Part shown: piece by piece, positions 22,445 to 34,599 of the stretch
Layout: each line of letters opens with the position of its first letter
How positions within the stretch are numbered: position 1 is the stretch's first letter
Source: Dryococelus australis
Taxonomy: Eukaryota > Arthropoda > Insecta > Phasmatodea > Phasmatidae
Length of the DNA stretch: 64,000 nt
Direction: 5' to 3'
Assembly: GCA_029891345.1 (NCBI GenBank)
Contig: CM057009.1
Span: 209,058,709-209,122,708 of the forward strand
Notes under the pieces: model-generated
Seen by the model: only the letters and a program-made list of their open reading frames with translations
Database searches by the model: none
What the model was told of the DNA's origin: nothing
Translations under genes and position numbers: made by a program

Positions 22445-22698
22445 AGGGTAGAGGTTTGAGCGGCTTTTCGACACTAGGTTTTGAGAGCTGATGAGGTTGA
22501 GGCAAAGAGAATATGGAGCAGTGCCGGAATGCAAAGGTGGAGAAAACTGGAGATTCCCGAGAAAACCCGTGGACTTACATCATGGTCCGGCATTAGTCCC
22601 ACATGCGAAAATTCGGGCTCAACCTCGCCGGGAATCGAACCCAGTCCACATTGGCTAGAGGTGAGCGCTGTATCCACTATGCCAACCATGACTCCACG
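22445..22698 (-). repeat. tRNA-derived SINE
   Basis: On the minus strand there is an A-box-like TGGCATAGTGGATACAGCGC (22688-22665) and a B box GGGTTCGATTCCCGG (22642-22629), then a body with CGCATGTGGGA and a tail toward 22450. The body matches the SINE at 47.7 kb in order and orientation (ATTTTCGCATGTGGGA, then GGGTTTTC, then CTCCA), so both belong to one family. The head is transcribed by RNA polymerase III in active copies. No clear target duplication was found. Confidence 0.75.
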
Positions 22699-23049
22699 TA
22701 CAAAAATTAGGCGAAGTACTTTCAAATCACATGTAACTATCGAAACTAAGGTTTTCACACCCGAAGAGCCGCTTATTTTGATAATCGATTTCAAGCTGTC
22801 TGTAAAACAGCACAAAACCCTCAGGCAATGCCCCTTAAATAAATATCAATAGTTTAATGCGATAAGATAAGGCCAACATTAACTGCTATTCTGACGACAG
22901 AAATTGCTAGATCATTTTCTCAATTTGTTTTAGATCTTACATTTCTAGACTTGACAGATTATGCATTTTACAATTCGGATAGTAACTAAAATTTATAGGG
23001 CCAGTTACTCTTCAGTGCAGCCACTCGCCTTTGCCCTCTTACCCTGTTG

Positions 23050-24770
23050 GGCTACGTTTATTTTGCCGGTATGTGGAGAAGAGAAGGCAGGCTTTCATTG
23101 GGGTCGTCACGGAATATTAACGCTTGAAGTGGTAAGGATATTGGAACTCTGACTCTGTGCCTGACCCTAGAATATTGAATGACTTGAGCGATCGTTGCGC
23201 GAATTTTCTTGACATCCCCATCCTCCCCCTTCAGGACGAATCGTTGGGCCAAGAACCTTGTGGGACAGGTCGACTCAGCTATATAAGCTGCAGTGTGTCT
23301 CTGAGTCGAGAGCCTGGAACCATGCATAGCTATCAGCGCCAGGTGTGTGGTGAGATCGGAACGACAAGCGACGATGCAGTGACCAGCAGCGAAGGTAGTC
23401 TGAGAGAGACGACTAACTAGATTGTGAAAAGTGGAATGGATTTGTTTGTGACAGGAATTTGAAATTATGTTATTTCATGGAAATTGATATTTTGATCGTA
23501 TATGTGAAAATAAACACAAATATTAAGTGTTTGTAACAAGTGTAAAGACAGTGAATATAAATTAAATTAAAATTGAGATTAGCATTTAATACTTTACTAA
23601 CTGATATGATAATAAGTAAAATAGTAGAGATAAACAGTTTAATGTAAATAATAGCTGCGAGTATTTTATTTCACTGTAAATAAATTTAAATAATAAATTA
23701 TTTAATTTATTTTTAATAAGACTTACATTCAACACAAGTTAGCATATGCCTCAGGCGACTTGCAACTTTAGCCCTACTATAGATATGTATCAATTTCAGA
23801 AGCTGCATTTAGATGATAGGATGATTTAGATGATTTAAGACAAATATTATTTTTATTTCTTTGTTTTGAAATTAAAAGAAATATTAACTTTAGTTTGAAA
23901 AATAAATGAATATAAGGTTACCATATAGGTAACTATTTATTATTACGGTGTATATTTTGTTAACATTATTATAAAAATATTTACTGTTATTTTAATTTAA
24001 GAGCAGGCAATAACATAAAAAGTATGTAATTTAATATCGTATGTGTAAACAATAATTATTTAATGAATATGATTTTGTTTGTTTTGCATATATAACTATA
24101 TTCTCCATTGCTTATTTTAATAAAACGTTTCCATTCTACCAATAAATATACAATTTTGTTATTATATTTGTAGTAGATGTGATCATTATATAGATTTCTG
24201 TATTTAATTTGTTACTGTATAATAATATATAAGTAATTGGAATTGGAGTAGAGGTATAAATTAAATGATATATTTATAAATAAAAATATATCTCATTCTA
24301 ATTAAATTCGTAATTGCTGTCTTTATACTCGTTACAATCCTTAATCCTTGCAGGTTATTTACACATACATGATAAAAATGTCCATTTCCATACATTAACA
24401 TCATTACAAACGTCTGTCACACACATATCCATTCCACTTTCCACAGTCTAGTCAGTCGTCTCTCTCGACTACCTTCACTGCTAGTCACTGCATCGTCGCT
24501 CGTTGTTCCGATGTCATTACACACCAGGCGCTAAAAATCATACAATGCTCAAGGCTCTTGACTCAGAGGCACACTTCGGCCTATATATCTGAGTCTACCT
24601 GGCCCAGAAGGTTCTTGGCCGAACGATTTGTCCTGAAGGGGGAGGGTGGCAATGGCAAGAAAATCCACGCAACGATTACCCAAGTCATTCAGTATTTCAG
24701 GGTTAGGCGCGGAGTCAGTTCCAATAGCCTGTCTTCTCTTTTCCACATATTGGAAATACCATATATATAT
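23050..24770. mobile_element. Inverted pair of promoter-bearing LTR-like arms
   Basis: 23050-23640 and 24240-24770 are inverted copies. Shared words include GAGAAGAGAAGGCAGGC, CGTTGCG, CCTTCAGGAC, GGCCAAGAACCTT, GACTGACTAG-type ends and AGTGGAATGGAT. Each arm has a TATA-like box pointing inward (CTATATAAG at about 23280 on +, CTATATATC at about 24590 on the other arm), followed by GTGTGTCTCTGAGTC-like sequence. An AATAAA lies near 23508 on the left arm. The 600-bp centre is AT-rich with no frame. The promoter-to-polyA layout is LTR-like, and the inverted arrangement could be two solo LTRs or a foldback element. Confidence 0.6.
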
Positions 24771-24859
24771 ATATGAAGATATATGTAGTTTATCTGAGGA
24801 CAGGGACTGTGGGCTGTGGATTAGTGCATTCTTCCACCATTTTGGATAAAGTCACACAT

Positions 24860-25600
24860 ATCCTGTTGTTTTTCCCTCAAAACAATCCCGGAATATCCAT
24901 CAGAATTTCCCTTTTTGGATTAAAATATCCCATTTTCCCTTTTAAAAAAAGCACCGAGCCCCCCCATTTGCAAAAATGCTCCCACCCCCAAAGCCCTTTT
25001 CATCCAATTCGTGGGCCTCGCTTTTTACCCACAGACCTCATCCCCACAACCACACCCTTAGCCAAATTCACCCAACCTCTCTTTCTCTAATACTCACAAT
25101 CATAAGAAAATTAAAGAAAAATCTCATAAAATCGATACAAAAAATTGTAATAATCAATTACCATATAATGTACGTCATCCCACCCCCTCCACACGACTCC
25201 AACACCCTAAGAAATATCCCACCACACTTATGAAAAGCCAAGCCAATCATAAAAAATCAAGAAAAATCACAAAAATTCAAAAAATAATTAAAATTCGAGG
25301 AACACGTAATTTTAATCTCACACTTCCCCACCCACAATAAGCAGCATCCATTACACTATACCAAACATGCCCCCAAGTGTAAAAAGCAAGCAAAATGCAA
25401 AAAATATGTATTTTAAAAATGTAGGGAAAAATTACATTGATGAATCTGGACATCCTGTTAGATGCTAGTGACTTTGACCTTGACCCCAGTTACCTTAAAG
25501 ACAATAATTGGGTAAAATGAGGGAAAATCGATTAATTAAAAAAAAATTGGAAGAATATCCCAAATCTCGAAGAACATATAATGTTACCCCAGTCTCCACC
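24860..25600 (+). repeat. Left-type composite arm, degenerate
   Basis: It begins with a TTTTCCCTC/TTTCCCTTTT block (24870-24950) like 10.65-10.85 and 50.53-50.64 kb in reverse. Next comes a C-rich stretch with CTCCCACCCCCAAAG, long AAAAATC-rich blocks, then GATGCTAGTGACTTTGACCTTGACCCC (25463-25490) and ACCTTAAAGACAATAA, a decayed version of the sub-repeat. Frames across it (24773-25233) are compositional. Confidence 0.5.
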
Positions 25601-25619
25601 CGCTATGTACAGTAGCTGT

Positions 25620-26320
25620 ACGCTTCGTGCTACTGGTAGGAGCACATGTATGAGTGCGTGAGTTCGTGTTCACAGGTGAGCACTGGCTTTAGCAAGGCTT
25701 CGAAGTCAGCATAGACAACACATGGGAATTCATTCATTTGATGGTGGGTGTTGAAATTCAAAATGGGTGGACGTCCATATTCCTTGGCTGCGGCATTTCA
25801 GTGTGCAGTGGCACATATTCCTCACACTATATCATGTGTTCTTCTAAACACTGCTGCTCTGTCAGCACCGATTTTCTCTACAGGTCATGGTAAAATGTAA
25901 AGCACCATTTACATACATGCATTTTTCCTCTTGTGGGCCGATACCTAGGAACGCACCAGTCTGGAAAAATTCCTGATAAAACTGTAGTGATCATTTTCCT
26001 GAGTACTCAACATTAACAGGTCAAAATTATTTTCTTTTTCTTCTTTTACCATTTGTACAGGTACGACCTTCTCTGTGCTGGTGAGTGAGTACACATTGAT
26101 TGATACTGTAGGGTTGATCATCTGAAACACTTATGAATTGAGGCAGCCGTATCGGAAATTCGAATCCGGAAAAATAAAATTTGGTTTTAGGGCTTCGTAG
26201 CTGCTATCGACTCGCTCGGGATGTACACCTTCAACATATATAGCAAGTAGACTCCAATTATGTTGCAGTAGTAGAATTTATGTGTTTGTGACGAGAGACT
26301 GGGGTCTCAGAGCACCGGAG
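25620..26320. other. Stretch with no recognisable gene
   Basis: It separates two left-type arms. The minus frame 26130-25945 has 61 codons and no recognisable motif. Nothing else is supportable. Confidence 0.4.
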
Positions 26321-26324
26321 CTGT

Positions 26325-27300
26325 CCGGCCCCCATGTTGTTACGTCACTGTCCGCCATTTTGGATCCATGAGACATTGACCTTGACCTTTGTACAGTAAC
26401 CCCTGATCTCTGAACTTTGACCTTGTAAATCAAAAAATCGAAAAAATTCCAAAAAAATAATTCTTAAAAAATCCCCAAAATATTAAAAATTATGAAAAAA
26501 TTATTTTAAAAAATTTCCCCCGGAGGTCACCCCTCACCCATACCCATTCCACCATCTTGGTAGGTGCGACTTACGACCATCTTGGGAGGCGACCACCATC
26601 TTGGTAGGTGACCACTATCTTGATAGGCGACCACCATCTTGGTAGGCGAACATCATCTTGGTAGGCGAACATCATCTTGGTAGCCAACAACTATATCGGT
26701 AGAATCAACCCATCCACAATATTAGATGCAGGTGACCTTGACCTTGACTCTGCGAACTTGATCTTGGCCCGACGACCTTGACTGACCCTAAACACAAAAA
26801 TTTCCAAAAAAATATTAAAAATTCCCTTTAAAAAAACTAAAAATCCCAAAAAATTTACTATTAAAAATTATTTATAATGCAGTATAAAAATTTATTATAA
26901 AACTTATTTTTAAAAAGTTTTCATTTCCGGAGGTTCCCCCAGCACCATGCCTAGCAGATGACAAATGCTATTGGCTTTTTAGTCAGTAAGCCTCCATCCC
27001 CTCACCACCACTCACCCCATCTATACTCATTCTTTCGCATGCCGCCATATTTGTTTATTCGTTTATCATTTGTTTATGTTACTGGAGGCGGCCATGTAGT
27101 TTTTCTTTCGTCATTTGTTTATATAAGTTACTATAGGCTGTCATGTTGGAGGCAGCCATATTTGCTTTCTCATTCGTCATTTGTTTATATATGATATTGG
27201 AGGCAGCCATATTTGTTTTTTTTCATCATTTGACTATATATGGTACTGGAGGCTGCCATGTTGGTCAGTACAATCCGCCATCTTTGTAGGCGTCCGCTAT
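26325..27300 (+). repeat. Left-type composite arm with CCATCTTGGTAGGCGA minisatellite
   Basis: CATGTTGTTACGTCACTG at 26333 matches the start of the arm at 2695. It continues with GACCTTGACCTTTG, AT-rich spacers (26430-26515 and 26800-26920), about seven tandem copies of ACCATCTTGGTAGGCGACC (26560-26695), GATGCAGGTGACCTTGACCTTGA (26724-26750) and CTATACTCATTC. Then follow four copies of a unit of about 65 bp with CATTTGTTTATATA..ACTGGAGGCnGCCAT (27040-27260). Blocks occur twice, so it may be two arms fused or a local duplication. Confidence 0.65.
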
Positions 27301-28079
27301 CTTGCTAGGTGCTGCTGTCCTCCACATTCGTTATTTGATTGTAATTTATTTTAGAGTTTCTCTCTCACCTTAGTTCGACTACCATATTCGACTTCATTTG
27401 TTTTCATCACCTATGTACCACCTGGCTACAGCCATATTTTTTTATGTTGTTAAAGTGTAGGTTGCACTGTCGACACCCTCAATAATGGTTTATATTTTTC
27501 ATCACATATATAGTATCAATTAGGCTGTCTGCTATCGGTATGTACTGAATGGTGACATTGACCATTCCTGCAAAGTATGTACATAAATAACCATATTTTT
27601 GTTTGTCTTTATTATTAAATGCTATTATTTTTGTTTTAAAAAAGGGTTATTTAAAATAATGTTTATATAAAGTGATAGAATTTTTATAAAGTAAATAAAA
27701 TGCAACGTATTTAATAAATTATATATATATATGTTTATAATAATTTAAAGTAGTATAATTTTGAAAAGTATTTTTTTTAGTTAATTATAAATATGTACAC
27801 TTCCCATCAGAATAAATGAGCGATGGAAAAAGTTAAAGTCCCCTTCAGCAAGCTTTGGCTTTAGACAATATGTATCGCCTTGGCCCTTAGGCAACCAGCA
27901 AACCAGAACTATCCGGCCAATCGTACAGCGTTTTAACTGCGCCAATAATCTCTTTAGCTTCTATTGGAGCATCATTCTGACATCGGCTTCTCCAAGTGAA
28001 TATAATGCATTTAATTGGACGAAGCAACTCGTCCTGCGATTTATGAAGTTAATGAAAAAACATTATATCTCACATAAAC
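27301..28079. other. Stretch with no recognisable gene
   Basis: AT-rich DNA with a (TA)n-like patch near 27720. No frame or repeat family is supported. Confidence 0.4.
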
Positions 28080-28450
28080 TCCGCACTGGAAGTCCATGTC
28101 TCACGTTCAAACAAGTAACACTTAGGGGAATAAACAACAAATTATAAAGGGAAGCTGAGCTACAGTGTTGTGCAACATAGCTTGTTCTGAAGTATTTTAA
28201 CGGAATTACCTCACATGGATGTTCGTAAGATGTGCAAGCATACAGCGAAAAGAAAACTATTCGTAAATGCATGTTAAGCGACAGTGTTGTGCAATATAGC
28301 TTGTCCTGAAATATTTTAGCGGGATTAACTCTCATGAGCTCCACACTAAATGTTCGCCAGACGTGCAAGCAGGTAAAACTTAGCGAAAAGAAAACCAATC
28401 ATAAAGGCGAGCTGAGCTACAGTGTTGTGCAATATAGCTTGTCTCGAAGT
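28080..28450. repeat. Short tandem repeat of 123-136 bp units
   Basis: CTACAGTGTTGTGCAAyATAGC begins units at about 28158, 28281 and 28417, each followed by TTGTYCTGAAGTATTTTA and later by CGTGCAAGCA..GCGAAAAGAAAAC and ATAAAG. A partial unit precedes the first. Overlapping frames on both strands (28063-28398 minus, 28334-28561 plus) arise from the repeat and are not genes. Confidence 0.65.
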
Positions 28451-28559
28451 ATGTACGTGACATTCGATTCTTCAAACAATGAAACAGTAAATGTATGTGA
28501 AATGACTATAATTACAGATAACTGTAAAAGCAGAATACATAATTACTCTGTTAATAATT

Positions 28560-30424
28560 AAAATAAAACCCTAATCTATGTGAGACATTAAGTAGTTATA
28601 ATATTTGTATTTTATCATCGATACACAGATGAATTTCCGGCTGTCGTACACATTTGCGAAAACCGAATATCACACTTTAGCGGAATATATGCCTATATTC
28701 TTCAATAAATAACGCCACTGAACATTAATGAAACAATTGGTACATATTGCAGATGCAATTGTTGTATGCGCACATCAAGAATGTTTCTCTTGCTACTAGC
28801 TGCTGTCTGCATGAAAAGCCACGTCCTATTTAACCGGGCTAATTTCTACGCTGCCAAATCAAATCCTCTCGTAGGTTTCATATGAACTACTGTAGCTGGC
28901 AGACGTTTGTGCACATCTGAGCACACGCAGTTTGTTATGCGGAGCAAGAAGGTGGGAAAGAGGGGGGGGGGGGATGAGCACGCAGGTTTGGCTGTACTAT
29001 CGGCTATTCCACAAACATCATTTAAGACGGCCTCAGGTATATGTAAGGCAATGGAGGATGAAAGATGTTTGCAGAGGTACAGGAAATTTATTCTCAGTGT
29101 TACAAAATTGCACTTGACCATGGCATTTATATAAAACCACATATAAAAAATATACAACTGGAATACTCCTTAATTTTTAACACTCGGTGCAATTTCCCGT
29201 GAATAATATGTACATACAGTTTATCAAAGTATAACAAAACAGTAATTTTAGGCCATTGCTTCTCTTTTGAAACTACAGAAAACATTTTATATCCTTATTT
29301 GCACAAAGTCTCAAAAATGAGTGTTTTTACCTATAGCAGACTGACCCGCTCTATAAATAATGCATAGCTTACATACAGTGTTTATAAAACAAGAAATAAA
29401 ATTATATAATTACAATCTGCATCATAATATTTATCTACTTCACAAATTCCACCCAATTAATCAGCGTGTAAGCATTCTTGCCATGCTAAACAGTAGTTTA
29501 TGTGAAATTGTGATCTGCGTACACCTGGGTGTTCAAATTAAAAAGCTCACGAAAATCACACTAAACATTTAGAGTTTATATAAAAAGATGTTAATTATCT
29601 TGTCAGTTTACGTATTGTTTCTAGAATTCCGATTCAGTTGCTAAATTAATGCCACCTGAACAGATGTTTTTCCAAATAATGCTGGTTTCAGCAGATGGTG
29701 TATCCAAAATAAAAATATTGCTGTAGCATTTATGATACAGTTATTTGTACTAACTTAACAGACCATAATAAACATTTGTCTCTAACTTATGCAAGTAAAT
29801 GTTATTCCAAATGCAATGGTCATTAAGAGAAAATATTTTCTTGATCATGATACAAAGAATGTGCAAATGTGTAATCCTATTTCAAAAGTATTACAAACTA
29901 AAACATTAGCAGTTTAAAATGATATGCCTGTCAAATTATTAGACAAATAGATTAAAAACTAATGATATCATTACAGTAATACGTAAATTAGTTTGTTTTT
30001 GTTGAAGTTAAGGTCCACAGGTATTTATTCAAGAATTTGTAGGTTCGATTTCTAATTGTAACATACATTTATTTAAATATAATATATAATTTTGTATTAT
30101 ATTTCTGGTATGAATAAATTTATGTTTGAAAGTGTTATATATAAATTAAGATTCTCTATTTACTAATGTGGCTGAAATACAAGTTTAACTGTAATGTTAA
30201 ATATCTATGTATTGCAAGCCTTCTTAGTAGGTTAATGTATTCATTACAAGAAAAGGCAAGTATTCTTTTTGTTACTGGTTTTCAAGGTTTTACTTGTAAA
30301 AGTACCATAAAATGCACACACATTTGCAGATTTACAGCACTAATGTTTTTATTCTGTGACAACTTATTTCTTGTAGTTCTCCTGTTGGAAGTGACATTTT
30401 CTAAGAAAAGTTGACTCCTACAGA
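28560..30424. other. Stretch with no recognisable gene
   Basis: AT-rich sequence with stops in all frames. A run of about ten G at 28964-28973 is the only simple repeat of note. The minus frame at 29157-28846 and plus frames at 28907-29134 share the same bases and have no family signature. Confidence 0.4.
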
Positions 30425-30520
30425 CAAGCATAAATCACACCCTTCCTCTACCTGGGATTCAAAACTGGAACCACTCATATTCAACACTCAACTGACTGCA
30501 CCACAGGGGTAGTCAATAGG
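30425..30520 (-). repeat. tRNA-like SINE head, degenerate
   Basis: On the minus strand, TGTGGTGCAGTCAGTTG (30505-30489) resembles an A box and GTTTTGAATCCC (30466-30453) a B box, at the spacing of the SINEs at 22.7 and 47.9 kb. No body can be matched, so this is a fragment. A real tRNA gene is excluded because no cloverleaf acceptor stem pairs around it. Confidence 0.45.
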
Positions 30521-30599
30521 TCAACTGGAACACTGTCAGTTGTTATAAGAACTTATTTTAAGTGCCAAAAAGCAGCTTATTTCATTAGAGATAATTTCT

Positions 30600-32795
30600 A
30601 AGTTTCAATTTAAGTAATATACCCACAACAATAAGCAGGGTTACCGGGCCAAGTAAACCATATGACTACTTATAGACAAAGTTGGCTGTAATTTCCAAAC
30701 CTCATAGGTTACAGTTACCAAATCCATAACATACCCAAAATCCCGTGACAAGAATGTGTCGCAGGGCCAAGTACACTGTATGTCTACTAATAAGCATAGA
30801 TAGCTGTAATTTCTGAAATGTGTAAGATATAGATGTTAAATTCATAACACAGGCATCACTCCCATTAAAGAGATGGGTCCCAGGGTATATTGTAACCATA
30901 TGTCTACTTATAAGCTTAGTTGGCTGTACATTCCGAACCACATAAGTTAGAGTTGCCAAATTCATAACATAGGAATCATCCACGATGTCGAGAAGGGTCG
31001 CAGGGGAAGTATACCCTATGCCTACTTATAAGCAGAGTTAGCTGTAACTTCTGAACCATGTAATATATAGTTGCTAAATTCATAATATTGACATCTTCCA
31101 CAATGATCAGAAGGGTCGCAGGGCCAGGTATACTCTATGTCAACATATAAGAATAGTTGGCTGTAATTCCCAACAGCATAATATATAGTTGCTAAATTTG
31201 TAACATAGACATCATTCAAGACAATGTGAATGGTGGCAGGGCCAAGTATGCCCTACTTCTACTTATTAGCAGAGTTGGCTGTCAGTTCTGAACCACATAA
31301 GTTATAGTTGCCAAATTCATAACATATTTATCATACACGACAACAAGAGTCACAGATTCAAGATTACACCTTGTATACTTATAAGCATAGTTGGCTGTAG
31401 CTTCCGAACCATGTAGAATAAAGTTGTCAAATTCATAACACATGCATCACCCCTGGCAATGCTAAGGGTTGCAGGCCAAGTAAACAGTTTATATACTTAT
31501 AATCATTGTTGTCTTAAGTTCCGAACTGCATAATATATCAAGATGACAAATTCAATACATATGCATCACCCACAACGATGAGAAGGGTCTAAGAACCAAG
31601 TATACCCAATGTCTACTTATAAGATAGTTGGCTGTAATTTCCAAACCAGGTAAGATAAAATTGTCAAATTCATAACACATGCCTCACCCCTGATGATGAG
31701 AAAAGTAACAGTGCCAAGTATACCCATGTCAAATGATATGCATAGTTGGCTGTAATTTTCGAATCACGTAAGATATAGTTGCCAAATCCATAACATAGGC
31801 ATCATTCACGATGGTGAGTGGGGTTGCAGGGCTAGGTAAACCCTATGTCAATTTATAAGCACAATTAGCTGTAATTTCCGATCCACATAAGATATAGTTG
31901 CTAAATTCATAACATACACATCATCCAAGATGGCAAGAATGGTCGTAGGGCCAAGTATACCCTATGTATACTTATAATCATAGTTATCTGCAAGTTCTAA
32001 ACCACATAAGATATAGTTCCCAAATTTATCATGTATTTATCATCACTAGCGACGAGAAGGGACGCAGTGTCCAGTATAGCCTACATCTACTTGTAAGTAT
32101 ATATTACTGTAGTTTCCAAACTATGTAAGATAACATTGCAATATAAATAAAATAAGGATCAGCTACAATGATGAGAAGGATCACAGGTCCAGATATACTC
32201 TATAGCTACTTATAAGCATTTACGACAGTCATTTTTGAACTCCATGAGATAAGGCTTGCAAAATTAATAACCTGAGCATCATCCACAACGAGTAAGATTA
32301 TAGGACCACATATACTCTATATCTACTTATAAGCAAAGATGGCTGTAATTTCTGAACCACATAATGTATAGATATAGATTGCAAATTTATAACACAGGCA
32401 TCACACCTGATGACGAGAAGGGTCGCAGGGCTAAGTGTACCCAATGTCACTTATAAGCATTGTTGGCTTTAATTTATGAACTGTGTATGATATAGTACTA
32501 AATTCATAACATAGGCATCACCCACGACGACGAGAAGGGTTACAGGGCCAAGGAAGCCCCATGTCTATTTATAAGTATAGTTGGCTCTAATTTCCATATC
32601 ATGTAAGATTTAGTTGCCAAATTCATAAAATAGGCATTATATATGGCGACAAGAAGGGTCATAGGGTCAAGTATACCTATGTCTACTTATAAGCATAGTT
32701 GGCTGTTATTTCCACACTGTGTAAGGTATAGCTGCCAAATTCATAACACAGACCTCACCCCTGATGATGAGAAGGGTCGCAGGGTCAAGAAGGCA
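30600..32795. repeat. Tandem array of a unit of about 118 bp, roughly 18 copies
   Basis: Each unit contains CCAAATTCATAACATAGGCATCA, CGATGACGAGAAGGGTCGCAGG, CCAAGTATACCCTATGTCTAC, TTATAAGCATAGTTGGCTGTA and TTTCCGAACCACATAAGATATAGTTG in order, with 10-25% apparent divergence between neighbours. Units start near 30965, 31081 and so on up to about 32745. The repeat is satellite-like, and its ends are gradual. The 174-codon frame beginning at 32643 starts inside the last units and is not convincing as a gene. Confidence 0.9.
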
Positions 32796-33377
32796 ATCGA
32801 AAGTATCTGTAGGAAATATATTTATTCGTTTATTTTTGGTCCTTTGCAAATAATGCTACATTTATCAGTTGTCTTATTGGTGTCTCATATAATAAATCAA
32901 AATATAATACAAGTTAATGTAATGGCAAACAAAAGTGTAACTCTCACACAAAATAACATGTCTGTGTTTTGTTGTTCATATTCGTGTTTTTATACACCAC
33001 TGTGTTTGCACAGTCATGGAACAGGTAATGAAATAAGCGGCATCAGATTATTTGATGGTTGGTTTGGATATTTAGTATGCCTCTCCAATGCCACAGAGTT
33101 CCTTCCTGATTGCCCATGTATTTGTAGCCCTGAACTTCATTATGTTATCAGTTATCAACCTTATTGAATTTTAGGGTATGCATTAAGGTCTCCTCCCTTT
33201 TTAAATAGATTTCCTCTGACAACACACATGCTTCGCACACTTTAAGTCCCCATTCGACTCTGGGCATGTGTACCTACTATGTCACAGGCATATACAACCA
33301 ATTTAATACACATTATTGTGTAGTGATGTCTTGCTAGAGCCAGAAAGTTCAAGGAAGTGAAACATCATTCTGTAGTG

Positions 33378-34372
33378 ATGTCTCATCACAGCCAATCGGT
33401 TTGGGAAAGACTCATAGGACTTGTTGAGGCGGCAGGTTTATCTGCCGCTGAAACAGACCAATGTTACTGTGTTCCATAGAGCTCTGCGAGTCGATGGGTA
33501 TGACAGCAGTACCGGGACATGGGTGATATGATGCGTCATGGAGGAACGGGTTCATGGAGGGTGTCAACTGCAGCTGAGGACAATCGTCTTATTACCCAGG
33601 CACAGAGTTGACACCTTTCAGGAGCACCAGTCAGCTAAAACATGCCATGCACTTTCCTGGTAGCTCGAATACAATTCTTAAGCTCTTGACAGCAACAGGG
33701 CTGAAATACCAGCATGCTTTAAAGAAACAAAGGCTCACCGATGAGCGCAGGATTTATCTACTTGCATTTGCCGAGGAAAACATTGACCATTACTGGTCAG
33801 ATGTTGCCTTCTCCGACGAGTGTGTGTTTACCTCGGTTAATGATGGGCCAATGCGTGCCTTCGGAACTTGTGGGACCTGACACAATCCGGAATATGTGGC
33901 CGAGTGGTCGCGCTATGCTCACGCATCCGTTACTTGTTGTGGATGGATGAGTGCACGTGGGATAGGCGTGTTGCACAGAACTGATGTTCGAGGTCCGAGT
34001 ACACACAGCCTCAATACCAGGCAGTATTAGCATATTCCAGATAATATTATGATTCCCTTGGTGCGAGTTTTGTATACCAATGGTGAGCTGTGCTTCCAGC
34101 AGGACCATTCTCAAATACACACTTCTCAGACGGTTCAAGAATTGTTCGCGATGCAAGACCAACTAGAGCTCGTAGATTGGCCACCTTACAGTGCCAACTT
34201 AAATCCAATTGAGAATGTTTGGTCGTAGACGAAGTGCATGATGGTGGCAAACTGGCCTGATCCACAGCCAGCAAATAAAGATGCTCTCTGGGAGCTAGTA
34301 GCAGATGCCTGGGATGAAGTAGCTAGTAGCGAACGCTATTCTAATTCTCTGGTCGCCTCTCTACCACGATGA
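33378..34372 (+). pseudogene. Tc1/mariner-like transposase relic
   Basis: A degenerate helix-turn-helix part (SVWERLIGLVEAAGLSA.., then STAAEDNRLITQAQ near 33565-33600) is followed by WSDVAFSDECVF (first catalytic Asp, about 33800). In another frame come LCFQQDHSQIH (second Asp, about 34090) and PPYSANLNPIENVW (third acidic residue, about 34205). At least three frameshifts and several stops break it. The DDE triad itself is still readable. The transposase would cut and paste its own element. Terminal inverted repeats could not be identified; the element probably spans about 33.3-34.47 kb. Confidence 0.85.
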
Positions 34373-34599
34373 CTGCGGCAGGTGGTTGAGAATGAGGGAT
34401 ACTGGTCCTCTTACTGAGGTTACAACATCGGCGTTTTTCAGGGCTAAATAAACACTCACGTAAATAATGTGACACAAAAAAAACCAATGGTATACCACAT
34501 GGCATAATGACCACACTGACATACAAACTAATAGTGCGAAGCGGTTTCGAACCCGAAACAGAAGGCGTCATAACCATACATGCAAGACCATCTTTGTTT

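Noticed and set aside
22629-22698. tRNA gene suggested by A and B boxes (also 30.5, 35.6, 46.15 and 47.9 kb)
   Set aside because: No paired acceptor stem. Each is the head of a SINE, one with a target-site duplication.
30600-32795. CRISPR-like regular repeat
   Set aside because: Units are contiguous, about 118 bp, with no unique spacers and no cas genes, in a eukaryotic context.
32643-33167. 174-codon plus frame, among the longest in the window
   Set aside because: It begins inside the 118-bp tandem array and shows no domain or coding-like composition. Probably chance.
34540-34590. B-box-like GGGTTCGAAACC on the minus strand
   Set aside because: No convincing A box at the right distance and no SINE body, so it could be chance.
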